A stretch of DNA of 54,604 bases from an uncultured Bacteroidales bacterium. GTDB lineage: Bacteria > Bacteroidota > Bacteroidia > Bacteroidales > Bacteroidaceae. Location of the stretch: positions 1 through 54,604 of the forward strand of contig CACZCZ010000025.1 of assembly GCA_902779845.1 (NCBI GenBank), written 5' to 3'. The notes below the pieces were generated by a model. It made no database searches. It was not told the origin of the DNA and saw only the letters and a program-made list of their open reading frames with translations. A program made the translations under genes and the position numbers. This document shows, in pieces, positions 9,541 to 17,547 of this stretch (position 1 is its first letter; the number at the start of each line of letters is the position of its first letter).

Positions 9541-10552
9541 GTAGGAGTTTGTCAATGTGTGGAGCGATGTCTTTCTCCCAGTCGCGACCCAGCGCCACCA
9601 CTTTCTGCAGTGTGTCGGTGAGCACGAAGAAGGGAATCTCGGAGATGCCCAGCTGCTTCACGACGGGAGTGTTCCACGACAGACGATAGCAGCGGGAGGT
9701 CCAGGTCACGGAGTCATAGCGACATGTGAAAAAGTACTTCTCAGGATCGGTGTCGAGGCTGATGCTCACGGGGCGCAGCCGATGTGCTTTGTCGGCATTC
9801 TCGTTGTCGCGCAGCTTGCGGCGGATATGGAGGAAGGCATCCTGGCTGTCGCGCTTCCAGTTGGCCCAGAAGATCCACAGCGTGGGCTGCCCGCCCTTGA
9901 TGAAGACGGTGTCGGTGCTGGCGCCGAGGCCATCGGGCGGCAATGTGATATTGGGCACACGCTGGCCGGCGGACAACCGCGAGAGGCCGTTCTTGCGCTG
10001 CGTCAGCAGCGACTGGAAATGGGGACTGAGGCGGCTGGCGTGGTTCTCGCGGATGAAAGCCTCCATCGCCGCATTGATTTGTGCGGGCGTGTCGTCGGCG
10101 TGTTCCAGACGGAAGCGTGTGAGGGCCTCGTTGTCATCGGTGCCTTCCACGCGCGTGGCTCGCAGCTGCTCGGCATCGCCCTCCATCGTGACGACCTCGC
10201 CAGGAGCGCCGAACACCACCTGTTCACTCAGGTTGGGGAAGATAACGAAGAAGGTGGCCTCGCGATCCAGAGGTGTCTGCCAGTCAAACTCTCCTTCGGA
10301 AACATGGATGGTGTCCACACGGTCCATGCCGCCATCGGTGCTATAGATGTAGAATTCCGCCTGCCGGAGATGACGGAAGTCACCCCGCAGACGGAATATA
10401 CCACTGTCGCGACAGCCTGACAGGAGGATGGAGAGATTAAAGAGGACGACGGCAGAGAAAGCCCACACCAGGCAGCGTAGTGCTAACTCGTGTACCGCGA
10501 ATCTCTTATGAGAGGATGAACCATTCAATCTCAGAGTCCTGCAAGCGTTCAA
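9533..10552 (-). CDS. DUF4369/thioredoxin-like lipoprotein without CXXC
   Basis: A protein of about 339 aa. A lipoprotein signal ends in LSILLSGC, followed by a DUF4369-like beta domain (FRLRGDFRHLRQAEFYIYST) and a C-terminal thioredoxin fold (VPNITLPPDG, PTLWIFWANWKRDSQDAF, GISEIPFFVLTD with the cis-Pro). Resa/TlpA-type relatives carry CXXC where this one has NWKRD, so disulfide exchange is unlikely and the domain may be structural. No ATG precedes the lipobox in this frame; TTG at 10552 is the only start giving a charged n-region, so the start is uncertain. It lies 8 nt behind the upstream lipoprotein gene, suggesting one transcript. The last codons (His-Glu-stop) fall in a heptamer array. 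Confidence 0.8.
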   Translation of the reverse strand: MNACRTLRLNGSSSHKRFAVHELALRCLVWAFSAVVLFNLSILLSGCRDSGIFRLRGDFRHLRQAEFYIYSTDGGMDRVDTIHVSEGEFDWQTPLDREATFFVIFPNLSEQVVFGAPGEVVTMEGDAEQLRATRVEGTDDNEALTRFRLEHADDTPAQINAAMEAFIRENHASRLSPHFQSLLTQRKNGLSRLSAGQRVPNITLPPDGLGASTDTVFIKGGQPTLWIFWANWKRDSQDAFLHIRRKLRDNENADKAHRLRPVSISLDTDPEKYFFTCRYDSVTWTSRCYRLSWNTPVVKQLGISEIPFFVLTDTLQKVVALGRDWEKDIAPHIDKLLHE

Positions 10553-10560
10553 CGATTCTG

Positions 10561-12258
10561 TTACTGAGCGAGAAGACCTGCGATCTGTGCTGCGTACTTC
10601 TCGAACTCAAGGTCCTTGGCAGCACGTGTTGCCAGGCTGGGATTCTGCTGGATAGCGCTCTTGAGGCCGCTGACCACAGCATCGGCATCACCCTGACGGG
10701 CACCGAGGATGGCGCTCAGGTAGCTGGTGTAGGCATCCGCATTCTTGATGCGGCTCAGTGTCTTGGAAGCGGCTGCATAGTCCTTGTTCAGGATCTGTGC
10801 GAGGGCGGCGCTGTTGGTGTTCACGCCCGTGAGGTTGGCAGCAGCGGCAGCATAGTTACCCTTGGCCAGGTTCAGGTTGCCCAGCACCTCGTTGTAGGCG
10901 TTGGCACCCGTACCCTTACCGATAGCGGTCTCTGCAGCGGCCACGTCACCCTTGGCCAATGCCAGCAGGGCTTCGTTCGTAGCCACCTCGGCGCTGCCGG
11001 CATTCAGGCTCTTAGCCTTCTGCAGGTAGCTGGCAGCGGCTGCCAGGTCGCCATTCTGGTAGGCCAGGTTGGCCAGGTTGTTGAACACGCGGGCGTCGTT
11101 GCTATAGAGCTGCGCGGCCTGCTCGTACCACTGCTTCTTCTGCTGGTTGTTGCTCTGCAGGTTGGCACCGTACAGGAGTTCCTCGATGCTCAGCTCCTTG
11201 GCATCAGACTGGAACTGCTGCTGGATCTGCTCGTCGCTGCGACCGATGACGTCGTAGTTGGCAATGAGGCGTGCACGGCGCAGCTCAGGCAGGATGCCCT
11301 TGGCCAGCTCGTCATAGACCACGCTCATGTTGCGGATTTGTGTCTCGCGCTCGGCTGGATCATCATACATGGAGAGCACTCGCAGGATGATGTCCTTGTC
11401 CTGAATGGTGCTGGTGCTCACGAGCTGCTGGAAGCCGTCCCAGTCCTCAGCGGTGAACTTCGTATCGACATCGGCCTGCATCTTGTTCTTCTTCAGCTCG
11501 TCGCTGACAAAGGAAGATGAGGTGTTCTGACGCTTCTCAGCCAGTTTCTCGTTGAAGTCATAGCGACCTTCGGGCGAGGCATAGGCGCTCACCTCGATGT
11601 TCTGCAGCTTCAGCGTCTCCTGGTTGTCATTGATCTCCTTCAGGATCTTGGCGAAGTCCTGAATGCTGGTGGTCTTCAGCTCACTGGCACGGATGTTGGC
11701 CTGGTTCACCAAGTACTTGATCTGTGCCTCCTGCTTCTGCTTGATGATACGCTGATAGGCATCGGGTGCCATAGCGGGGTTGACGCTGCCGAGGGTGTAG
11801 CGCAGCAGGTCGCTGGTGGCGATGACGCCATAGCCCACCTTCACGTCGGGCAGTGCCACGGCCTTCTTGCCCATCTTGGCATCGAAACGCAGATAGAGGT
11901 CGCTCTGCTGCATGGCCTCGTTGTAGGGGAAGGTAGCACGCATCGTGTAGTTGCCGCCAGCCTTATAGGGTACTGCAGTGCCGTTGCCCTGCACCTTTTC
12001 GCCCTGGAACGTGGAGCTGGCCGAGGTGACCTCGCCGCCTTCATACTTCAGGACGGGGGTGACGGTGACGGTGGCCTTCTTCTTCATGTACTTCTCGGGG
12101 AAGGTGGCATTGATGGTTGCGGGCACCTCACCACCTACAGCCTCCAGAGGCGTGGGGGTTACGGTGACGTTGTCGGCACTCAGGGGGCCGAGCTTGCTGC
12201 AAGATGTCAGCACAAGTGCTGAGGCAGCAGCGAGAGAGAGGAATGTAAGCTTACGCAT
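10561..12258 (-). CDS. TPR lipoprotein with OmpA-like segment
   Basis: A 565-aa lipoprotein with the lipobox LVLTSC at Cys20. Two beta-rich N-terminal domains come first (to about 170), then a region recalling OmpA-type peptidoglycan-binding domains (IEVSAYASPEGRYDFNEKLAEKR, about 225-250). The C-terminal half is an alanine-rich TPR-like solenoid (ARVFNNLANLAYQNGDLAAAASYLQKA and onwards). It probably sits at the inner face of the outer membrane, possibly bridging to peptidoglycan. The next gene starts 8 nt downstream. A TACCTTTG promoter box lies 35 nt upstream of the start. Exact function unknown; architecture confidence is good. Confidence 0.8.
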   Translation of the reverse strand: MRKLTFLSLAAASALVLTSCSKLGPLSADNVTVTPTPLEAVGGEVPATINATFPEKYMKKKATVTVTPVLKYEGGEVTSASSTFQGEKVQGNGTAVPYKAGGNYTMRATFPYNEAMQQSDLYLRFDAKMGKKAVALPDVKVGYGVIATSDLLRYTLGSVNPAMAPDAYQRIIKQKQEAQIKYLVNQANIRASELKTTSIQDFAKILKEINDNQETLKLQNIEVSAYASPEGRYDFNEKLAEKRQNTSSSFVSDELKKNKMQADVDTKFTAEDWDGFQQLVSTSTIQDKDIILRVLSMYDDPAERETQIRNMSVVYDELAKGILPELRRARLIANYDVIGRSDEQIQQQFQSDAKELSIEELLYGANLQSNNQQKKQWYEQAAQLYSNDARVFNNLANLAYQNGDLAAAASYLQKAKSLNAGSAEVATNEALLALAKGDVAAAETAIGKGTGANAYNEVLGNLNLAKGNYAAAAANLTGVNTNSAALAQILNKDYAAASKTLSRIKNADAYTSYLSAILGARQGDADAVVSGLKSAIQQNPSLATRAAKDLEFEKYAAQIAGLLAQ

Positions 12259-12292
12259 AGTAAAAAAAGTATAGATAATTGGAAATTTCGCG

Positions 12293-12300
12293 CAAAGGTA
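12293..12300 (-). promoter_or_regulatory. -7 promoter box (TACCTTTG) for the TPR lipoprotein gene
   Basis: Exact TAnnTTTG box on the minus strand, 35 nt before the ATG. No TTTG at the expected distance, so only half of the consensus is present. Confidence 0.55.
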
Positions 12301-12378
12301 CTACGAAATGACCAAATAACATGAAAATGATGGTAAAAAACTATTAAAGGACCGCTTTTTCAACACTATTTCGTGTAT

Positions 12379-13305
12379 TTAAGCCTCCTTTTCACTGTTT
12401 TTCAGATTCCGCGGGTGGTGCTGAAGGATCTCCTGCCGCAGGTGATGGCGGTCCACATGCATGTAGATCTCCGTTGTCGCGATGCCCTCGTGCCCCAGCA
12501 TCTCCTGAATGGCACGCAGGTTGGCCCCACCCTCCAGCAAGTGTGTGGCAAAACTGTGGCGGAAGGTGTGCGGGCTCACGGATGTACGGATGCCGGTGGC
12601 TTTGCACAGTTCCTTCACGATGTGGAACACGGTGATGCGAGACAGCGGCGTACCTCGCCTGAAGCTGAGGAAGACGTCGTCCTCGCAGCCGGGTTTGATG
12701 TTGATATCCTGGCGCACTGCGAACCAGCGCTCCAGCTCCTCCACGGCGCGCGGCGAGATGGGCACCAGACGCTCTTTCTTGCCCTTGCCATGAACACGGA
12801 TAAAGCCCTCGTTCAGATAGAGGTCGCTGATCTTCAGCCCACACAGCTCGCTCACGCGCAGACCGCAGCTGTACAGCGTCTCTAGGATGGCACGGTCGCG
12901 CTGTCCCTCGACCTTGGAGAGGTCGATGGCGGCGATGAGCGTGTCTATCTCCTCCACCGTCAACACATCGGGCAGGTGGTGTCCGCGTGCCGGCGACTCC
13001 AGCAGTTCCGTGGGGTCAACGTCTATCTCGCGCTCCAGCAGCAGGAACTTGTAGAAGGAGCGCACGCCGGCCAGTATGCGTGCGATGCTACGGGGCGTAA
13101 TGCCCACGTCCATCATCGTGGCCACAAACGTCTGCAACTGCTCCAGCGTGACCATTCTGAAATCGATTCCCTCAGCCTCAAAGAACCCCGTGAGCTTCTC
13201 CAAATCCTTCTGATACGCGTCCAGCGTATGGTCCGAGAAGCCTCGCTCCAACCGCAAGTACTGGTTGTAGCGCCGCAGAATCGAGGGGGAGATTGTGTTG
13301 CTCAT
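12379..13305 (-). CDS. xerD: site-specific tyrosine recombinase XerD
   Basis: A 308-aa recombinase with an N-terminal SAM-like core-binding domain (FSDHTLDAYQKDLEKL) and a C-terminal catalytic domain with the tyrosine recombinase residues: Arg in YSCGLRVSEL, Lys in VHGKGKKERLVP, His-x-x-Arg in HTFRHSFATHL, His in LGHEGIATTEIY and the nucleophile Tyr in IYMHVD. With XerC it resolves chromosome dimers at dif; Bacteroidetes copies of this length are normally chromosomal housekeeping enzymes. The frame stays open upstream to 13494, but that extension is made of a 30-nt tandem repeat and tRNA-proximal sequence. I chose the ATG at 13305, which gives the usual N-terminus. Confidence 0.92.
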   Translation of the reverse strand: MSNTISPSILRRYNQYLRLERGFSDHTLDAYQKDLEKLTGFFEAEGIDFRMVTLEQLQTFVATMMDVGITPRSIARILAGVRSFYKFLLLEREIDVDPTELLESPARGHHLPDVLTVEEIDTLIAAIDLSKVEGQRDRAILETLYSCGLRVSELCGLKISDLYLNEGFIRVHGKGKKERLVPISPRAVEELERWFAVRQDINIKPGCEDDVFLSFRRGTPLSRITVFHIVKELCKATGIRTSVSPHTFRHSFATHLLEGGANLRAIQEMLGHEGIATTEIYMHVDRHHLRQEILQHHPRNLKNSEKEA

Positions 13306-13341
13306 TTTTCTTTTAGCTGTAAAAGGTTGGGAAGTAAAGGG

Positions 13342-13423
13342 GGACGTTAAGGGTTTTGCAGTAGAGGAGTTGGACGTTAAGGGTTTTGCAGTAGAGGAGT
13401 TGGACGTTAAGGGTTTTGCAGTA
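13342..13423 (+). repeat. 30-bp tandem repeat, 2.7 copies
   Basis: Units at 13342-13371, 13372-13401 and a partial copy to 13423; each begins GGACGTTAAGGGTTTTGCAG. The copies are identical over their shared length. They lie between tRNA-Val and xerD. Because 30 is divisible by 3, the xerD frame stays open through them. Confidence 0.9.
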
Positions 13424-13457
13424 AAAAGGGAACCGCGCCTGCGATTCCCTTTCTCTG

Positions 13458-13531
13458 TGTCGACACTTGGACTCGAACCAAGGACCCCCACCATGTCAAG
13501 GTGATACTCTAACCAGCTGAGCTATGCCGAC
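13458..13531 (-). tRNA. tRNA-Val (GAC)
   Basis: A complete cloverleaf can be drawn: acceptor GTCGGCA/TGTCGAC, D arm GCTCAGCTGGTTAGAG, anticodon loop TTGACAT giving anticodon GAC, and T arm with GGTTCGAGTCC. CCA is not encoded. It is 43 nt downstream of tRNA-Leu and probably co-transcribed. Confidence 0.92.
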
Positions 13532-13574
13532 TTTCCAACAATAATGCTCATCCAAGATGCACTGTCATGAGCTG

Positions 13575-13656
13575 TACGCCTGATAGGACTCGAACCTACA
13601 CGCCTTGCGGCACCAGATCCTAAGTCTGGCGTGTCTACCAATTCCACCACAAGCGC
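13575..13656 (-). tRNA. tRNA-Leu (TAG)
   Basis: A class II tRNA with a long variable arm: D arm GTGGTGGAATTGGTAGACAC, anticodon stem-loop CCAGA-CTTAGGA-TCTGG giving TAG, and T loop GGTTCGAGTCC. CCA is not encoded. A full consensus promoter lies 19 nt upstream. Confidence 0.92.
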
Positions 13657-13675
13657 ATTCTTGGTTAAGACGGCG

Positions 13676-13707
13676 CAAAGGTAGTGCTTTTCCGCGAACT
13701 GGCCAAA
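13676..13707 (-). promoter_or_regulatory. consensus promoter for the tRNA-Leu/tRNA-Val pair
   Basis: On the minus strand, TTTG (13704-13707), a 20-nt spacer and TACCTTTG (13676-13683): a complete Bacteroidetes -33/-7 promoter just before tRNA-Leu. Confidence 0.8.
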
Positions 13708-13723
13708 GAAAAGGCGTAAAAAA

Positions 13724-16700
13724 TTAACGCACGGCCATTTTTTGCCCGGCCTTCACATAGATTCCCGGCCTCTTAGCCTCAGCAACGCGACGGCCGCTGA
13801 GGTCATAGATGGTAGGGTTTGCCTTAGCGGCTGTGCCGGTGGTTATTTCGCCGATGGCATCAGGAATCTTCACAGGTGTCAGCTCGATGACGTCGCCCGG
13901 GGCGGAGGTGGGAATGGTGAAGCTGCCATCCTCGTTGATGGTCACCTGCACCTCAATGCCATTCACCGTGGCGGCCACCATCATACCCGACGGCAGCAGT
14001 CCTGCCGTGAGCGTGAGGGGCTGGCCCTGATGATTGATGATGCGTGCGCTGACAAACTTGCTGGCGGCCCACTCCTGATCCACGGTGAAATCGCCGATAG
14101 CCTTGAGACCCTTGATGCTTCCGCTCTTCCATGCGGTGGGCAGAGCTGGAAGCAGATGAATGTTGCCGTCGTAGCTCTGCAGGAGCATCTCGGCCACACC
14201 CGACGTAAAGCCGAAGTTACCGTCTATCTGGAAGGGTGAATGGGCATCCCAGAGATTGTAGTAACAGCCACCCTGTCCGGACATGGCGATGACGTAGCTC
14301 TTGCTGTGCTTCAGCATGAGGGCGAACACGCTGCGGGCATCGTTGCCTTTGAGGGCACGGGCGAAGAGGTTGACCTTCCATCCGCCCGACCAGCCGGTGA
14401 CGTCCGTGGCGTTGCGCACGAGCAGGGAGTTGACGGCAGCCTGATAGAGTTTCTTGCCCTCGGTGTCGGTGGCGTAGGCAGACACCTGGCTATAAGGATA
14501 GAGGGCCATCAGATGACTCAGGTGGCGGTGGCCAGCGGCATCACCCTGTGAGTTGAGGGCGAGGTCTGCCCACTCCTTGAGGCATGTCTTGCCGTTGTAG
14601 GTCTCCGTGTGCAAACCCTTGTCCAGCACATTCCAGAAGTTACGCATTTCCGTGAGGTTTGCCGATGAAATGGGGGAATCGTCGCCCAATATCTCCGCTG
14701 CCTCAATAACGCTGCGCACCACCTCGGCGGTGTTCTGCTGTGCAAAGGCTGTGGAGTGTCCGCTGGGTCCGTGCTCGGGTGAGTACTCGTCAGCCACGAA
14801 GTAAGTGCCGTCGGTGGCCCTGGTGCTGATATCCTTCAGGAACTGGGCGGCCTTGAGCATGGCGGGCAGCGCACGGCGCAGGAAGGTACGGTCGAGCGTG
14901 TAGCGATAGTGCTGCCAGAGATGAGAGCTGTTCCAGGCTGCCAGCGTCTTTATCTGGAAAGCCATCCACTGCGAGGTGCCGCCGAAGATGTTCGTTTCGG
15001 TGGGCACCATCCATCCGCGCGCACCGCTCTTGTAGCGCTGTGCCACGGTGTGGAAGTTATAGTTGTCGCCTGCCAGCGAGATGATGTTGTTCAGGAAGGG
15101 CAGATGCATCGTGCTGAGGTTGGTGACCTCGGCAGGCCAGTAGTTCATCTGCACGTTGACATCCGTGTGGATATCGCAGTGCCAGAAGCTGGTGTTGGAG
15201 TCGTTGTTCCAAATGCCCTGCAGGTTGGCGGGTGCATTGATGAGCACGTTGTTGCAGCTGATTTCCAGGTAGCGGCCATACTGGAAGTAGAGCTGTTCCA
15301 GGAACAGTCCGTCGGCCTTCGTGCGGTTGGTTGACGTGGCGTAGTAATCCACCAATTTGTTGGTCATGAGCGTGCTGGCGGCATCGCCGAGTTGGAGGCT
15401 CACGCGTCCCATGAGCTCTGAGAACTGGGCCACATGGTCGGCATATACCTTTTCCCACCCGTCGGCGACGGCAGCGTCGAGGATGGCAGCATTGGCCTCA
15501 GCCACCTGTGCGCGCGTTCCTTTTGTCAATGACGGTGTGGTGACGTTGAAGGTCGTGGCAGCTGTCATGTAGAGTGTCACCTCGCTGGCACCCTCCACTT
15601 CCAGGCCCTTCGCCGTGGCTGTCACGGTGCCGCCCGTGGCCACCACACGCATCTCAGTGCTGTAGTACACGGTCTTCAACTTGCCGCCAAAGGTGGCACT
15701 GTTATCTTTATAGGTGACGCTCGAAGCGTTGATAAACTCATCCGGAGCGTAGCTGAAGCGCAAGTGGAGCTTCTCATCGCCCTCGGCTTTGTAGTGAGCG
15801 GCCAGCACCTTATGGGGTGCCGATGCTAAATACTGACGGGTGAAGTGTGTGCCGGCAGCATTACTGAAGCGCACCCCAGCCACACCTTGCTCGATATCCA
15901 GATAGCGGACATAGTCGCTGATGGGTTTTGAGTCATCCTTCACAGAAGCCATCTCGCTGAGATCGTCAACGAGAATCTTGCCCAAGCAGGCATATTTGCC
16001 ATGCTCGCCCCAGTCGGTGGGCGACCCGTTGTACAGCGTCTTCTCATTGAGCACCATCTCATCCTGCAACACGCCGCCGAGGAGCGTGGCACCCACCTGA
16101 CCATTGCCGATGGGAAGGCCGTATTCCATCCAGGGATTGCCCACGCCGGAGAGTGTGGCGGGGAAGTCATACCATAGGCTCAGGGGGCTGATGTCCGCGG
16201 GACGCTGGCCGCCAGTGACAGTGTTATAGTCGAGCACGGGCAGGTCAGCCTCGTTGATGAGCATCAGCTTGTTACTGTTGTCGCCCGCACTCCAGAACCC
16301 GATGTTCCTGTCGGCGGACATGCCTCCCCACGGATTGAAGGTGGTACCCGTCTGGCCCTTACGCGCAATCTCAAAAGAGCCGTCGGCATTGCTGATCAGC
16401 GTGAAGTTCGTGGCAGCACTCGCCGAGGACACCGTGTAGCAGAAGTCGTTGGTCGTTGTCTTCACGCCGACATAGTGTCCTTGTTTGCTCATGAGCTTGA
16501 AACTCTCGGCATTGCCGATGAGTGCCCACAGGGCGTCGATGCCGCTCTTGGTGATGAGCAGGTCGCCCACCTTAGTTCCTTCGGAGATGTACACGGAGCC
16601 GGCCTTGAACTTGATGACATGGAAGACCGCATTGTCAGCCGACTCCGAGAACACGCTGAGTTCAGGTTCTTCGGGGTCCTCGGGGGCATCGCCCACGAGT

Positions 16701-17254
16701 TCAAACGTAAAGGTGGAGTTGTTGTCGCCCATCGCGCCGCTGCTGTTCCAGTGGGCCAGATAGCCGCCCTGCTGGTTCCAGTAGTTGTTGCCCGAGGTGC
16801 CGTCCTTGATGAACCAACCGCTCACGCCGGCGGCGTTGCTGCCCTGTGCAAACGTGAAGTTAGTGGCTGTTGCCGTGCCCTCAGCCACCATCGCGCCCTT
16901 GGAGGCGTTCGCGGTGGAGAGCACGTAGCCTGTGCCAAGACCTTTATTATAGAAGCGGTAGCCGCCGTCGTCGTCTGCGGTGATGCACCACAGGCCTGCA
17001 TCGGTGGCGTCCTTCGTCTGATTCGACAGCTTGAGCACATACGGCGACTCCACATAGCCGCTGGCCGTGCTGAGATAGCAGTAGGTACCGCCGGACTTGT
17101 AGTTGGAGATTCTGTACCACACGGTGCTCGCATCAAAGTCGTTGCCTGGTGCGGGTGATATCCATAAGCCGTTCACCTTGTCAGCGGCAAAGACACCTGC
17201 CATGCTCACCACGCTCAGCAGCAAACACAGCACTATACGAAAAGTCTGTTTCAT
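13724..17254 (-). CDS. secreted glycoside hydrolase family 95 (alpha-L-fucosidase-like)
   Basis: A 1176-aa protein with a signal peptide (cleavage near GVFAADK). The first 340 residues form two beta-rich accessory segments (YCYLSTASGY, MVAEGTATATNFTF) resembling carbohydrate-binding modules. The GH95 core starts near LWYDFPATLSGVGNPWMEYG, with GLPIGNGQVGATLLGGV and the following LNEKTLYNG that are typical of the family. The (alpha/alpha)6 barrel shows HTDVNVQMNYWPAE, the catalytic-region EYSPEHGPSG and DGNFGFTSG. The C-terminus (IYDLSGRRVAEAKRPGIYVKAGQKMAVR) looks like a type IX secretion sorting domain. Characterised GH95 enzymes release alpha-1,2-fucose or L-galactose by inversion; the substrate here is unknown. 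It stands alone between tRNA genes, outside any polysaccharide-utilisation locus. Confidence 0.92.
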   Translation of the reverse strand: MKQTFRIVLCLLLSVVSMAGVFAADKVNGLWISPAPGNDFDASTVWYRISNYKSGGTYCYLSTASGYVESPYVLKLSNQTKDATDAGLWCITADDDGGYRFYNKGLGTGYVLSTANASKGAMVAEGTATATNFTFAQGSNAAGVSGWFIKDGTSGNNYWNQQGGYLAHWNSSGAMGDNNSTFTFELVGDAPEDPEEPELSVFSESADNAVFHVIKFKAGSVYISEGTKVGDLLITKSGIDALWALIGNAESFKLMSKQGHYVGVKTTTNDFCYTVSSASAATNFTLISNADGSFEIARKGQTGTTFNPWGGMSADRNIGFWSAGDNSNKLMLINEADLPVLDYNTVTGGQRPADISPLSLWYDFPATLSGVGNPWMEYGLPIGNGQVGATLLGGVLQDEMVLNEKTLYNGSPTDWGEHGKYACLGKILVDDLSEMASVKDDSKPISDYVRYLDIEQGVAGVRFSNAAGTHFTRQYLASAPHKVLAAHYKAEGDEKLHLRFSYAPDEFINASSVTYKDNSATFGGKLKTVYYSTEMRVVATGGTVTATAKGLEVEGASEVTLYMTAATTFNVTTPSLTKGTRAQVAEANAAILDAAVADGWEKVYADHVAQFSELMGRVSLQLGDAASTLMTNKLVDYYATSTNRTKADGLFLEQLYFQYGRYLEISCNNVLINAPANLQGIWNNDSNTSFWHCDIHTDVNVQMNYWPAEVTNLSTMHLPFLNNIISLAGDNYNFHTVAQRYKSGARGWMVPTETNIFGGTSQWMAFQIKTLAAWNSSHLWQHYRYTLDRTFLRRALPAMLKAAQFLKDISTRATDGTYFVADEYSPEHGPSGHSTAFAQQNTAEVVRSVIEAAEILGDDSPISSANLTEMRNFWNVLDKGLHTETYNGKTCLKEWADLALNSQGDAAGHRHLSHLMALYPYSQVSAYATDTEGKKLYQAAVNSLLVRNATDVTGWSGGWKVNLFARALKGNDARSVFALMLKHSKSYVIAMSGQGGCYYNLWDAHSPFQIDGNFGFTSGVAEMLLQSYDGNIHLLPALPTAWKSGSIKGLKAIGDFTVDQEWAASKFVSARIINHQGQPLTLTAGLLPSGMMVAATVNGIEVQVTINEDGSFTIPTSAPGDVIELTPVKIPDAIGEITTGTAAKANPTIYDLSGRRVAEAKRPGIYVKAGQKMAVR

Positions 17255-17278
17255 TAGTCGGTTAGTTCATTAAGGAAG

Positions 17279-17364
17279 TGCCCGGAACGGGAATCGAACC
17301 CGTACGGCCATCACTGGCCAAGGGATTTTAAGTCCCTCGTGTCTACCAATTCCACCATCTGGGC
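17279..17364 (-). tRNA. tRNA-Leu (TAA)
   Basis: A class II tRNA: D arm GGTGGAATTGGTAGACAC, anticodon stem-loop AGGGA-CTTAAAA-TCCCT giving TAA, a long variable arm and T arm GGGTTCGATTCCC. The acceptor stem has one A-C mismatch. It lies 24 nt before the GH95 start. Confidence 0.92.
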
Positions 17365-17377
17365 GTGGATTGCGCTG

Positions 17378-17385
17378 CAAAGGTA
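17378..17385 (-). promoter_or_regulatory. -7 promoter box (TACCTTTG) for tRNA-Leu (TAA)
   Basis: Exact TAnnTTTG box 13 nt upstream of the tRNA 5' end. No TTTG partner at the expected position; the upstream DNA is heptamer repeat. Confidence 0.55.
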
Positions 17386-17527
17386 GTGAAAAGTTTAAAG
17401 ATTGAAGTTGAAAGATGAAAGTTTTTTTAGAAAAGGCGTCATTTTTCACTTTTTCACCCTTTCATTTTTCATTTTTCACTTTTAACTTTTCATTTTTCAC
17501 TTTTCACTTTTCACTTTTCATTTATTA
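17386..17527 (+). repeat. opposed heptamer arrays, GAAAAGT/ACTTTTC type
   Basis: A short left block (17386-17422, GAAAG-rich) faces a long right block (17440-17524) of ACTTTTC and ATTTTTC units in reverse sense. It occupies the divergent gap between tRNA-Leu and the GT4 gene and ends right at the GT4 promoter box. Confidence 0.85.
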
Positions 17528-17531
17528 TATG

Positions 17532-17539
17532 TACTTTTG
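17532..17539 (+). promoter_or_regulatory. -7 promoter box (TACTTTTG), near-leaderless GT4 gene
   Basis: The box ends 8 nt before the ATG at 17548. If used, the mRNA would begin within a few bases of the start codon, and there is no room for a ribosome binding site. Confidence 0.55.
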
Positions 17540-17547
17540 CACCGCAA

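Noticed and set aside
13342-13423. Possible CRISPR array
   Set aside because: The 30-bp units are directly adjacent with no spacers, and there are no cas genes in the window.
13306-13494. Upstream extension of xerD
   Set aside because: It consists of the 30-bp repeat and sequence overlapping tRNA-Val; XerD proteins normally start at the downstream ATG.
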